DNA from: Voacanga thouarsii | Taxonomy: Eukaryota; Streptophyta; Magnoliopsida; Gentianales; Apocynaceae | DNA length: 64,000 nucleotides | Direction: 5' to 3' | NCBI GenBank assembly: GCA_026120185.1 | Contig: JANUWF010001824.1 | Location: 744,001 to 808,000 of the forward strand | Shown here: piece after piece, positions 34,176 to 45,883 of the stretch | Layout of the letters: every line of letters begins with the position of its first letter | Numbering within the stretch: the stretch's first letter is position 1 | Program-made: the position numbers and the translations under genes | Notes under the pieces: generated by a model | Databases searched by the model: none | Told to the model about the DNA's origin: nothing | What the model saw: the letters and a program-made list of their open reading frames with translations, nothing else

Positions 34176-34665
34176 TTCTTGTGATTTATTGTGCTAGATA
34201 TTAATTATATAGTTTTTTTTTTTTGTGAATTAGCAACAGATTTGTAAGGGCTTTGCGACGGATCTGCAACGACCCAATTTTTCGTCACAAATTCGTTGCT
34301 AATGAGCCACGAATTTGCGACGGCTAATTTTTATGATTTAAAAAATAAATTTATATTTTAATTTTGAATGGCCGTTGCAAATCCCTCACTAATTGCAACG
34401 GATTTATGAGGGTTTGATTTTTTTAATTTTAAAAAAATTAAATTTATTTTTAAATTTTAGATAACTATCACAAATCCCTTGTTAATTACAACGGATTTGT
34501 GAGGGCTTCTTTCTTCAATTTTAATTTTTTTAAAAAAAAATTAGATTGCCGTTGTAAATTCCTCGCTAATTGCAACGGATTTGCAAGGGATCCCTCGCAA
34601 ATCCATCACTAATCTAAAAAATTCACAAATTTTTTTTTTTTAAAGTTTGATTATATTTATATAAA

Positions 34666-34668
34666 TAC

Positions 34669-34704
<36 letters not shown>

Positions 34705-34851
34705 GGGGGGGAGGTGTTGAAATAGTAGAATACGCGAAAAGACATTATTAAGTTAAAATATTTATATATATAATATACATATAATATTAAGTATATATAT
34801 GTATGTATATATATGTAAGAATATGACATATATGCATTTGTCGCAATTAAA

Positions 34852-34886
<35 letters not shown>

Positions 34887-34914
34887 TAATTTGTGTGAAT
34901 ATGTACATATATGA

Positions 34915-34958
<44 letters not shown>

Positions 34959-35189
34959 TCTCATATATTTACATATTCATACAAATTAGTATGTATGTAT
35001 GTATGTATGTATGTATGTATGTATGTATGTATGTATGTATGTATGTATGTATGTATGTATGTATGTATGTATGTATGTATGTATGTATGTATGTATGTAT
35101 GTATGTATGTATGTATGTATTAAAAAAGTACTATAACATATATATAGATATGTGTGTGTGTGTGTGTGTATATATGTATTTATTAATAT

Positions 35190-35230
<41 letters not shown>

Positions 35231-35338
35231 TACCAACATAAATAAATATGTATTTAGATATGTATATATATTTATTTTTATATTAACAAAGTATATTAAC
35301 ATATTTATATGGATATAAAAATGTTATATTAATATATG

Positions 35339-35370
<32 letters not shown>

Positions 35371-35380
35371 TATTAATATT
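34666..35380. repeat. Microsatellite block: (TA)n, (GT)n and (GTAT)33
   Basis: (TA)n at about 34669-34692, (GT)n at about 34851-34875, (AT)n at about 34915-34957, (GTAT)n uninterrupted at 34989-35120 (33 units), and (GT)n and (TA)n again at about 35151-35220. All repetitive ORFs here are artefacts. Confidence 0.95.
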
Positions 35381-37123
35381 ATGAGAATTTTTAGATGGCC
35401 ATCGTAAATCTCTCGCAAATTTGTGACGAATTTGGGAGGGCTTATTTTTTCAATTTTTAAAAAATTAATTTATTTTTAAATTTGAATGGGCGTCACAAAT
35501 TCCTCACAAATTTGTGACGGATTTTGTGAGGGTTTTTTTAATTTTAAAAAATAAATTTATTTTTAAATTTTAGATAACCGTCGCAAATCCCTCGCTAATT
35601 TGTGACAGATTTGCAAGGGCTTAATTTTTTCAATTTTAAAAAATTAATTTATTTTTAAATTTTGAATGGCCTTCACAAATCCCTCGTAAATTTGAGATGG
35701 ATTTACGAGGGCTTATTTTTTTAATTTTAAAAAAATAAATTTATTTTTAAATTTTAGATGGCCATCGCAAATCCCTTGCTAATTTGTGACGGATTTGCAA
35801 TGGCATATTTCCCTCACAAATTGTGCAATGAATTTGCGAGAGCTTAATTTTTTCAATTTTAAAAAATTTAATTTATTTTTAAATTTTGGATGGCCGTCGC
35901 AAATCCCTCGCAAATTTATAACAGATTATTTTTTAATTTTAAAAAAATAAATTTATTTTTAATTTTAGATGGCCCTCATAAATCCATCACAAATTTGTGA
36001 CGAATTTACGGAGGCTTATTTTTTAAATTTTTTTTTAAAAATTAAGTTATTTATAAATTTTGGATAACCATTACAACTCCCTCGCAAATTTGCGATGGAT
36101 TTGCGAGGGCTTATTTTTTTAATTTTAAAAATATATATATTTATTTTTAAATTTTAGATGGTTGTTGCAATCCCTCGCTAATTTGCAATGGATTTGCGAG
36201 GGTTTATTTCCCTCGTAAATTTTGCGATGGATTTGCAAGGGATTAATTTTTTAATTTAAAAAATTAATTTATTTTTAAATATTAGATGGTCATCACAAAT
36301 CCCTCGCAAATTTTTGACAGATTTGCAAGGGCTTATTTTTTAATTTTAAAAAAAATATTTTAAATTTTAAATTGCCACCGCAAATCCCTCCCAAATTTGC
36401 GACGGATTTGCCATTTCCCTCTCAAATTTGCGACGAATTTGCAAGGGCATATTTTTTTTTTCAATTTTAAAATTTTAATTTATTTTTAAATGTTGCATAA
36501 CTGTTGTAATTCCCTTGCAAATTTGCAACAAATTTGAGATAGCTTATTTTTTTAATTTTAAAAAAATATATTTATTTTAAATTTTAGATTGCCGTCGAAA
36601 TCCCTCACAAATTGCGACAGATTTGTAAGGGTTTATTTTTTAATTTTAAAAAATTAATTTATTTTTTAATTTTAGATAGCCGTCTCAAATCCCTCGCAAA
36701 TTTGTGAGTGCATATTTTTAATTTTAAAAAAATAAATTTATTTTTAAATTTTGAATGGTCATCGCAAATTCCTCACAAATTTGCCACGGATTTGCGAGGG
36801 ATTTGCAAATCCCTCTCTAATTACAATGGATTTGCAAGCACTTTAATTTTTTAGCGTTAATTAAATATGAAAAAAGGCCGTCGCAAAGCCACCACAAATT
36901 AGTGATGGATTGGCAACGGCTTTCAATTTAATTAGTGCTAATGAATAATTAAAAAAAAAACCGTCACAAATCCGTCTCTAATTTGAGACAGCTACATGTC
37001 CATCGCTAATCCGTCGCATTTACCGATAGATTAGCGATGGAAATTTTAAAAAATAAATTTATTTTCGATATTTTTGCTTCCGTTGCAAAAATCCGTTGCT
37101 AATTTGGTGTTTTTCTTGTAGTG

Positions 37124-37236
37124 GAATGTGAGGCCAGCCATGACAAATTAGAAAAATCGTGCAGAATTAGGGCCTCACTTAATTGAGGATGCATCTGATC
37201 AACAACAATCCGAGTATATTCTAATTCTGGTAAGAG
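37124..37236 (-). pseudogene. gag: Gypsy gag remnant, continuation
   Basis: Minus strand: LPELEYTRIVVDQMHPQLS and ILHDF, parallel to QLPETECARIAISRMHLQL and ILQDF of the gag at 7384. It then joins the part at 33371 once the CACTA is removed. It ends at 37236 against a hAT-like terminus. Confidence 0.6.
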
Positions 37237-37238
37237 TA

Positions 37239-37680
37239 GGGGTGTTCATTCGATTTTTTGTTCGGTTTTCGGTTTTGAAATTTGATTTTTTTTCGATTTT
37301 TTTTCTAAATCAAACCGAACCAAAATTTAAAGAACACTTATAGAACCAAACGAAATTATTTCAGTTCGATTCGGTTATAAATCGAATTTGAATGCCTCCT
37401 TTAGTAGATCCATTAACATAATACAAATTTAAGCCCAAACAAGTAAAGTTTAATATACATTACAATTCAAATCTAATATAAAATGTAGCATAAATTAAAG
37501 TTCAAACATTTTAAAGATTTGGGCCAAACATTTTAGTAGAAAGTTATGATCACGAATGCAAATTGCAAAAATGAAAATCTTAAACTCAATTACTAATGGC
37601 TTTATTTTGGACAAAACCAAACCGAATTGAACCAAAATAATCGAAATCGAACAGAATATTTTTAAAAATCATAATTTATA
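37239..37680. mobile_element. hAT-like short non-autonomous element (CGGTTTTCGGTTTT type)
   Basis: Begins TAGGGGTGTTCATTCG and is rich in TTCGGTTTTCGGTTTT. The right part has the complement (AACCAAACCGAATTGAACC, ATCGAAATCGAAC), as in plant hAT-like MITEs whose ends read TAGGGGTG. The far terminus is not clean, and I could not find the 8-bp duplication. Confidence 0.45.
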
Positions 37681-38287
37681 TAATTAATTAATTAATTAAT
37701 TAACAACATTTTAATGTGTTTGTGGGTGTGTGAGAGAGAGAGAGTCATTCGAAAAACTAACTTATTTCCTCAATTAGACTTATAGTTTAAAATAAATAAA
37801 AAAATTTGATAGAATCTCCTCTATAAATTGACCATTTTCTAGGCACTTGACCACCTCAAGATTTGGTAATCATTCAATGTATACAACAACATATTACCTA
37901 TGAGGAGTGATCACTCATCACTCATAGAGAATGATCACCCATTACTCATGACCAGGCCTGCAAAATAAATAGAGAAGTAGATCATGAAAGTAGAAGCCCA
38001 TTTACCTTTCTAGACGAGCAAAGCACCAACAACACCTCAGAAACTAGTGCCTTTAAAATGCATAGTACCTTAAGGCAAAGAAACAAAATAGGAGAGAAAC
38101 GAAAGAATTGAGGCAAAGACATCCAAAGAAAAATTAAAAAGAGGAAAACCAATGAAGCTATAATCTCTCTCCATTTCTCAATAGCTAAAAATTAATATAA
38201 ATAATTGAAGCAATATTTAAGTCAATATCTAGACAATAGGTGATCTGTGTTTTAAAAAAAAAGTAAAATGGTTCACAAACACATCAC

Positions 38288-38349
<62 letters not shown>

Positions 38350-39254
38350 TCTTCTTCTTCTTCTTCTTCTTCTTCTTCTTTTTTCTTTTCTCCTAACCTT
38401 TGAAGCATTCATCTAATTCATAGCACACCAACGTAGATAGCATAATTTGATGTCTACATTCTCCAACCTTATGTAGCACTAGTTTAGGCCAAAAGAACCT
38501 TCAATATTTTTACTTTGAAATATTGGGAAATAAACAAATATTAAGCTTTAAGTTTTACACAGAATGGGATGAGAAACCAATCTACCAAAACACTTTATGA
38601 AATAATGAAGATTTTCTTATATTAATGGAAATGCTAATAGAATTATAGTTCCAATCCAAAGAAATTTAGATGAGTCCAATATATAGACTTTCATATTACA
38701 CTTTGGATTCTCACAACTTGTCCCAATTCTTTCTTTTTGTGATTTTTGATGTCCACATTCTCTAATATTTTTTGTATTTTCTATGGTCTATTTCACTAAA
38801 ATAAAACCTAAAAAAATATTGATTTTGAAAATTAAATTCTTAAGTATATTTGGATACTAATTTTATTGAAAAAAAAAATTCTTAACTTAGTTTTGAATTG
38901 ACTTTGCTTTGGAATAGCTCAAAGCTATCATTATTCAGTGCTGAATATGGCATAGAATTGATAAAAGATCATAATTGTAAACAATGAGATTAATTTAGGG
39001 ATTTAGACAGTTGAATGAAATTCAAAAATATCAAGAGTTGTTCTCGTGAAGATTATCAAAGCATTGCTACTATTTAAGTATACAAAAATAATAAAAATCT
39101 AACATTGAAAACACTCATCTTGAGGTTGTACAGAAGATGGTGAAGGCAATCTTCAAACTTCATAGAGAGAGAGAGTCCAATTGATCTGTCGAACTCCCTG
39201 TGTAGTAACGAGCACCTGTGACCAGGAAGGAGATTTAGTGTGTTGCAATGAATT
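37681..39254. other. Low-complexity intergenic stretch, no gene recognised
   Basis: AT-rich, with GATCACTCATCACTCAT-type short repeats near 37900-37960 and the CT microsatellite. The minus-strand ORF 39074-39361 gives a peptide with HLLYNLKMSVFNVRFLLFLYT that I do not recognise; it has no supporting neighbour exon. Confidence 0.4.
38287..38380. repeat. (CT)n then (CTT)n microsatellite
   Basis: A CT run at 38287-38346 passes directly into a CTT run to about 38380. Confidence 0.95.
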
Positions 39255-39611
39255 CTGGACCGAGGAAGAAAACGCCGATTTTTTTTTATGCAACCGATTT
39301 TATATTCAGTCGCTAATCTGTCATGAATTAATGACCAATTAGCGACCCTAATAAAAATCAAGGAAAATGTATTTTTTAAAATATAGTATCACTAATAGGT
39401 CGCTAATTAAGGACCAATTAGTGACTGATATGTTTTTAAAATAAAAATACAATTTTTGAATATATTTAGCAATTGATTAGCGACTATACAAATTCAGTCA
39501 CTAAAATATCATTTTTGTGACCAAATTGTGACTGACGATGAAAATTTTTCAAATTTAATTGGAAATAAATATTCAGCCTCAAATTGGTTACTATTTTGTC
39601 ACCATTAATTG
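39255..39611. mobile_element. CACTA-like non-autonomous element, left piece
   Basis: Repeated motifs such as CAGTCGCTAATCTGTC, GACCAATTAGCGACC and AGTCACTAAAATATC, a subterminal-repeat style like the CACTA remnants at 1 and 33372. Its left edge near 39255 (GAGGAAGAAAACGCCG) may be a decayed CACTACAAGAAAA terminus. Interrupted by a copia element at 39612; continues at 48503 and again at 56978. Confidence 0.5.
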
Positions 39612-41448
39612 TGTTGGGACGTATGCCCTCTTAGACTAGGTTTTTTATGTAAAAAAATCAAATGTTTTAATAAAAGAATTTATTTTCAAAAATTGTTTGT
39701 AAATTTACAATTTTATTTGTGCACAATTACGTTTGGAAAAGATCCATTGTGTTTAAATAAGTGGTCCATGTGAATGGAGGTCTTTCACAGTAAGGTATAG
39801 ATCACGGGTTACTTAACACATAAACTTTTATTCTTAACCGATTGATGAGAATGGGAATCTCATTATATCTAGATTATTATGTTGTGAATTCTAAATGGGG
39901 AATGGCTTACCTTTAGCCAGTGAGTAGTCCACTCACTTCATGATATCAGCGTATTTCAAATACGTAGAACATGACCTGTAGTAGTGGTTTCTAAAAGTAC
40001 TATATGGTAGAAACCTAGACTACTACATCTACAGTGTGGACTAGTACTCTACGACTTGAATATGAATTGGTGGTCTAACGAAGCTGGAAGCATATACTTT
40101 GATATGCTTTAGTTGAGGTTCTATCGTAGGGCCAATATACTTACATGTTAGGTATGTGTGACTAGTTAGTTAAGACAAACTTGTACAAGATAGTTTCTAT
40201 ACTATATCGCCTCTTGTGGTTGTCTGAATGATCTAAATATCTAGGGCCCTAGGAAACATGACTTGGATGTTTGCTTTAGGGTAGCTCTCTTGGAAAGCAA
40301 AAACAATCTAGGAAGTCGTAGATCATTGGACTAGAGGCCTAAGGATGGTAGATGTCATTTAGAGAGGTGTTAATACACTTCTTCCTCTCTGAATGTACGG
40401 CGATGTATAGAAGGGTATTTTAGTCATTACACCTGTAAGTCGGAGCCTTTGCTAACGCAGTATTGTCCTTGGGGTCAATATTTCCTTATGGTGATATTAG
40501 AAAATATTTAAAATGCAAAATACAGCTATTTATATGGCAATGGTATTTTGGTCACTTTAGTAGTCAATGCGGTGTGTCTTTTGGTCCACAGTATAGATCG
40601 TGAGTCCTAATTAAATACGGGCTAAGGAATTGATCTTGAATTAAATTAAATTAAATGGAATTTATTTTATTTTTTGTAGCATGATTTAATTATTGGGCTA
40701 GAATAAAATAAAGGTCCATGAAGAGAGAGAATTAATTAAATTAGTTTAGTGGGGTTAATTAATTATTCAGGGCTTTGGCATAGTTTGAATAATTAGGGAT
40801 TAAACTGGGATTAAATTGATTTAGGCTTATTTAATTGGACTGGTTTATTTGGGCTGAAAAAAATTAATTATTTGTTGGGCCATTAAGTTGGTTCTAACTA
40901 GAATAATTAATTAAGCCCAATAGGCTAAACTAAGAGTCCAATGGCCCAGTCTAGTTTAACATGGGGTTTTATTTAGGTTAAACAGGAGGATTGGAAACAA
41001 TGTTGTGATGGTCACACACTTTCTGAGAGACGGCTTCTTCTATGTGGAAAAAGGCCAGGCATCTCTCTTTCTCTCTCTCTAGAAAAATTCTCTAGCCTAT
41101 TAGTTGTTCACCAAACAGTAGTTAGGCAGGCCATGTACTGGAAGACCGAGAGTTCGACGTTCACATACATGCAAAGGCGGAGTAGGAAGCTTGTAGGAAT
41201 CGCACCAAAGGCTTCTACTAGCACACCTACCCTGGTTACACACGTTCTGATCTAGCCACCTTTGAGAACTAGAAGGAGAAGTAAAATTTTTAAAACCTTG
41301 GGATTGGGACAGGGCGCAACCGGCGCCGGCTAGGGCTGCCGGAGCAGGCGTCGGCCCTGCCCTGGAATCCCTGTTCTTGTTTTTTTAATTTTTTTTTATG
41401 TTCGCTTCCGCTGCGTGCCTTGTGTTTTCCCACTTTCCTATGCCTTCA
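39612..41448 (+). repeat. 5' LTR of the copia element
   Basis: 1837 bp, TGTTGGGACGTATGCC to CTATGCCTTCA. The end contains a GC-rich patch with CCGGCGCCGGCT (41320-41331) and a ctctctctct run. Ends TG...CA as expected. Confidence 0.93.
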
Positions 41449-41450
41449 AT

Positions 41451-41462
41451 TTGTATCAGAGC
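41451..41462 (+). promoter_or_regulatory. Primer-binding site (initiator tRNA-Met type)
   Basis: TTGTATCAGAGC lies two bases after the LTR. The usual copia site is TGGTATCAGAGC, complementary to the initiator Met tRNA 3' end; here one G has become T. Confidence 0.75.
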
Positions 41463-42700
41463 ATGAAGGTTTTGTGAAAATATAGGGAGCATGCATCTAG
41501 ATGAATAAAACTAGACACATATGTGTGATTAAAATTGTGATCCTTCGCTGTTTATGGTATGGATAGATTCTCTGTTGAACCTCGCAGGTGGAGGTATAAG
41601 AATCTATAATTTACTGTTTTTCTTAGTAAATCGTGTAAGCCCAATGTTTATAGATATAGGCGGTTGTTGGTTTTGGTTGATTTCATTGTATTCGGTTTGA
41701 AATCGGAGAGCCATCGAAGCCAGAAGTTGTACAGAAAAACAGAAGAAATTCGCAAAAGAAAATCATAGAAAAAAAAACTGCAGAAAAATCTGGCAGAGCC
41801 TAACCGGCACCTGCTAGGGTCTGGAAGGCCGGTTCGCACTGTTTTCTCGTGGGTCCTGGTTCTGTGCGGCGGGTGCAGTGGACCACAATTCAAATGGGTG
41901 GCTGATCCAATGCGGTGGGTGCAGTGGACCAAGGAATTTTTTTTTAAATTTTTCCTTATTATTTTTCTTGCAATTTCTTTTGGTTTTGGGGTCTATATCA
42001 GGCGAAGTTAATATTTTACAATAGTTAATATTCAAGGAATATTTTTGCATGAAAAATATTAGTAAGGGATTTTAGAATTAAACATGACCATTAATTAATT
42101 ATTTAATGTATTTAATTCTATTATCTGAGCACTTAGGTTTAAAAATAGAAGAGTATGAAAACGTCTACTGTTTTCTAGCATGCTATTTATTTTTGGTACC
42201 TATGTGCACATTTTCTCAAAGACCAAAGCCTTTGGGAATATTTTTGACAAGGAAAACATTTTTCTACAAATTAAATAGTTATTTTAGCTTGAACAAAAAT
42301 TAATCTTTAGATATTTTCTCAAAGGATTTAATCCTTGACATAGAAAATATATTGGATTTAGATATTTTTGTAAGGTTAAAATAGAAAGCCATTTTGTTTT
42401 AATTTGGCAGAAGAAAAATTATTTTGTCAAATAAACTTGAGACCAAAGTCTTTAGAAAGTTTTAATTGGAAAATTTTTTAAATCATTAAATTTTTAACTT
42501 AAATAAAATTAGTCCATGGGAAAAACTCTCAAAGGATATAAGTCTTGACATAGAGATTTTTATGGACTTAGACATTTTATTTTTGAGTTAAGGGGAAACT
42601 TAATGGAAATTTTCAAAAGGATATTTTTTAGAAAACTCTTATTTTAAAAGACTAAGTGGGAGAGGGGTTCCAACGGCCTCACGGCTTCCATCACGATCCT
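41463..42700 (+). other. Copia leader, no gene
   Basis: About 1.2 kb between the primer site and the first gag-like codons. AT-rich with AAAGGATTTAATCCTTGAC and AAAGGATATAAGTCTTGAC repeats near 42320 and 42530. Short minus-strand ORFs at 41648-42050 look accidental. Confidence 0.5.
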
Positions 42701-42759
42701 CATTAGAGATCGTGGGCCCCCTCGTGTCACTCTGGGAGTGAACTCGTATAGGATGGGAA

Positions 42760-43560
42760 TACCACAAGCTAAGTGTACATATTTGTTCTTAGTTAGCGAG
42801 ACCAAACTATGTAGACTGAAAAAGGAACCTGGACATAATACTCACAGCGGAAGAGTATAAGTATGTCCTTTACGAAACCTGCCCTGTTATCGGGGAGGGT
42901 TCCACCGCCGAGGAACGTGAGGCTGAGAAGGCATGGAAGAAGGCCGACGAGATGGCTCGTTGTTACATGTTGGCTACCATGTCTAATGTGCTCCAATCCA
43001 AACATGAGCACATGACCACTGCGTATAACATAATCCAATCATTAGCCACGATGTTCGTGGATAAGAGCCGGCCCGCAAGGTAGGAGGCTCTTCGAACCAT
43101 CATTAATACTAAGATAGCTGAAGGAGCATCAGTCAGATAGCATATGCTCAAAATGATTGTTGCTTTCGAGGAGGCAGAAATCTTAGAGGTTGTTATTGAC
43201 CCCGAGAGCCAAGTGGACATGGTTCTCGAATCTCTACCAGGTTCTTTTACGCAGTTCAAGTTGAACTATAACATGAACAAATTGAACATGGGTTTGACTG
43301 AGTTGATGAAGGAGCTCAAGATGGTAGAGAAGGTCATGAAGCCACAATCTAAGGCTATGATTACTGAGGCTTCATCTTCTAGAACTGGGCCCAAGCCCAA
43401 AAAGTTTAAGAAGAAGAAGGGGAACGCAGTAGTCCAACGTGAGACCCAACCCAAAGATAAATCCAAGGGCAAGTGCTTCAAGTGTGGACTGAAGGGACAC
43501 TAGAAAAATGAGTGTCCAGATCTTCAAGCTAAGAAAAACCTACAGCTAATATTTTCTATC
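42760..43560 (+). pseudogene. gag: Copia gag (broken)
   Basis: Would form the virus-like particle shell. One frame carries LDIILTAEEYKYVLYETCP (about 42829), AWKKADEMARCYMLATM, the open stretch 43144-43503 (119 aa) with ESLPGSFTQFKLNYNMNK, a Lys-rich linker and a zinc knuckle CFKCGLKGH ... KNECP (about 43474-43520). In-frame stops: TAG near 42790, TGA near 42817, TAG near 43081, TAG near 43138, and a TAG inside the knuckle (43501) where a Trp codon is expected. They fit C-to-T or G-to-A changes. Confidence 0.8.
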
Positions 43561-43980
43561 TAGAGTCTATATCAATGGTTGGATTAACTTCCACTTGGAT
43601 TGCTGATTCAGGAGCCACTGATCACATTTGTAACTCCTTACAGGGGTTTAGAAAGATTAGAAGACTCCAGAAGGGCGAACATGGACTACGTGTGGGAAAT
43701 GGAGTACAAGTTTAGGCTTTTGCAGTAGGAGAACTGGATCTTATTTTTTTTTATTGTAATAGAATAGTGGTTTTGAATGATATTTTATATATACCTGGAT
43801 TTAGACAGAATTTGATTTCGATTACAAAACTAATAAATCAATGATATTCTGTATCTTTCCATTTTGGTATTTCTATCAGTAGAGATGAAGAAATTTTATG
43901 TACTGGGCACATGTATGGAAATTTATTTTTCTTAAACCTTATTAACAATCAATTAAATAACGCTTGATCTAAACCTTTAA
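43561..43980 (+). pseudogene. Copia aspartic protease (broken)
   Basis: Active-site region WIADSGATDHICN (about 43596-43634) contains the Asp-Ser-Gly triad of retropepsins. Downstream LRVGNGVQV then a TAG and further decayed sequence (SITKLIN-like). The frame differs from gag. The sequence to 43980 leads into the integrase zinc domain. Confidence 0.75.
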
Positions 43981-43989
43981 CAAGGAAGA

Positions 43990-44730
43990 GAAAGACCAAT
44001 GTCAATGACTCTTATCTTTGGCATCTAAGGTTGGAGCATATCAACTTAACCAGGATTCAGAGGTTGATCCATGATGGACCCTTAGGCTCATTGAGATTGG
44101 AAAATTGGCCTCAGTGTGAGACCTGCTTGATGGGAAAGATGACCAAAAGGTCATTTGCCCCTAAGGCGGATAGAGCCAAGAAGGTATTGAGTCTTGTTCA
44201 TACTAATGTGCGTGGTCCTCTGTCTACACCAGCTAGAGGAGGTTTTGAGTACTTCATCACTTTCACGGATGATTGTACAAGGTTTGGTTACGTTTACCTG
44301 ATGAGACGCAAGTCTGGCTCTTTTGACAAGTTCAAAGAGTTTAAGGCTGAAGTGGAGCATCGGACAGGTAAATTAATCAAGACCTTATGATCAGATCGTG
44401 GTGGAGAGTACCTCTTTGGTGAATTCAAGGACTACATGGTACATCATGGGATAGTATCCCAACTTTCTGTGCCGGGGACACCCCAATAGAACGGAGTAGT
44501 TGAGAGAAGGAATAGGACATTGATGGAAATGGTCCGAAGCATGATGTCTCATGCTACTCTTCCAGTGTCTTTTTGGGGATATGCCCTAGAAACAGCGGTA
44601 TTATTCTGAACTTGGTGCTTTCCAAGTCAGTACCTAGAACTCCCTATGAGATGTGGACTGGGCATAAGCCAAGTCTAAATCATCTCAGGATATGAGGTTG
44701 TCCAACTTATGTACTGGTTAAGGGAGATAA
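43990..44730 (+). pseudogene. Copia integrase (broken)
   Basis: GAG-pre-integrase zinc domain: YLWHLRLEHIN and CETCLMGKM (about 44010-44140). Core: HTNVRGPLSTPARGGFEYF, FTDDCTRFGYVYLM (first catalytic Asp nearby), then a TGA at 44388 followed by DRGGEY (second Asp) and GVVERRNRTL (catalytic Glu), with a TAG between PQ and NG just before. ORF 44031-44390 holds the first half. A frame change near 44620-44730 separates it from the RT part. Confidence 0.8.
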
Positions 44731-44731
44731 G

Positions 44732-45883
44732 ATGAAACCAAAATCAGAATTATACCATTTTGTTGGGTATCCAAAAGGGACAAAGGGTGGTTACTTTTAT
44801 CATCTTAAGGAGCAGAAGGTACTAGTTAGTACCAATGCTAGATACTTAGAGGATAATCAAAGTACTTCCACGAAAGGTTCAACTAGGTTAGAACTAGAGG
44901 AGAAGTTATTTTCGGAAGCAACTTCTTCTGACTCGATTGTGAAACAAGAAAAGGCACAGCCTCAAGAGCCTGTACAAATGGAGCCCCGTCGTAGTGGGAG
45001 AGTGTCTAGGGTTCCAGAAAGGTGGATTGGAGAAGCTTTTGAGCTGGTCTCTGACCATCAGGAATAAGACCCCACTAGATACAAGGAGGCTATTGCTGAT
45101 GCCGATACAAATTTGTGGCATAAAGCAATGAAAGCCAAGATTGAGTCTATGTATCTCAATCATGTTTGGGATCTTGTAGCTTCACCTGAAGGGATAAAAC
45201 CCATAGGGTGTAAGTGGGTATACAAGAGAAAGAGGGGAGTAGATGGGAAGGTAGAAACCTTCAAAGTTAGGCTTGTGGCGAAAAGGTATACTCAGAAAGA
45301 GGGAATCGATTATGAGGAAACCTTTTCCCCGGTAGCCATGCTTAAGTCCATCCGTATCCTCCTTGCCATCGCATGTCATTATGACTACGAGATATGACAA
45401 ATGGATGTCAAAATGACATTTTTAAATTACCATCTTAGTGAAGACATCTATATGTCCCAACCGGAATGCTTTATTGCTAAAGGCCAAGAGCATATGGTTT
45501 GCAAGCTTAAGAAGTCCATTTATGGACTTATGCAAGCATTGAGAGCATGGAACATTCGTTTTGATAAGACTGTAAAGTCTTATGGTTTTGTTCAAAACGA
45601 TGATGAATCATGCGTGTACAAGAAACTTGAAGGCATTAATGTAATTTTTCTTGTTTTGTATATAGATGACATTCTACTCATTGGAAATGATGTAAGGTCA
45701 CTTTCATCTACAAAGGTTTGGCTATCTAGTCAATTCAGTATGAAGGACTTAGGAGAAGCCAGCTATATTCTTGGGATTAGACTTCTTAGAAATAGGAAGC
45801 CGAGAATGTTAGGATTATCCCAAGCAACATACATTGACAAGATGCTGGCCAGGTACAGCATGGATCATGTAAGGGAACTCTAA
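44732..45883 (+). pseudogene. Copia reverse transcriptase (RVT_2), broken
   Basis: The first ORF (44732-45067) covers the integrase C-terminal/linker (VGYPKGTKGGYFYH, RRSGRVSRVPERW). A TAA at 45065 separates it from RVT_2: WHKAMKAKIESMYLNHVWDL, GCKWVYKRKRGVDG, GIDYEETFSPVA (45113-45397), TGA at 45398, then QMDVKMTFLN, KKSIYGLMQALRAWN, LVLYIDDILLIGND with the YxDD catalytic box intact (about 45655), and FSMKDLGEASYILGIRL. Two stops break an otherwise well preserved domain. Confidence 0.88.

Larger units (their letters stand above)
33372..37123. mobile_element. Non-autonomous CACTA element made of degenerate subterminal repeats
   Basis: The right end GTTTTTCTTGTAGTG (37109-37123) is the inverse of CACTACAAGAAAAAC; the left end CACCACAATAAAA (33372) is a decayed form. 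The flanking gag remnant reads across it. Target bases are GCA and GAA, an imperfect duplication. The body is built from dozens of copies of a roughly 90-100-bp unit: CCGTCGCAAATCCCTCGC, AATTTGTGACGGATTTGCGAGGGC, then an A/T-rich spacer with TTTTTAATTTTAAAAAATTAATTTATTTTTAAATTTT. No transposase. A tRNA-like patch (34095-34175) and a microsatellite block (34666-35380) lie inside. Confidence 0.75.

Noticed and set aside
34668..35231. Long overlapping ORFs on both strands with Tyr/Ile and Met-Tyr-Val-Cys repeats
   Set aside because: They are translations of (TA)n, (GT)n and (GTAT)n microsatellites, not genes.
33372..37123. Spaced repeats that might suggest a CRISPR array or satellite
   Set aside because: Units are degenerate, contain no unique spacers, and are bounded by CACTA termini in plant DNA.
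39074..39361. 95-aa minus-strand ORF, possible exon
   Set aside because: No recognisable domain and no partner exon; the next sequence is transposon. A short coding remnant cannot be excluded.
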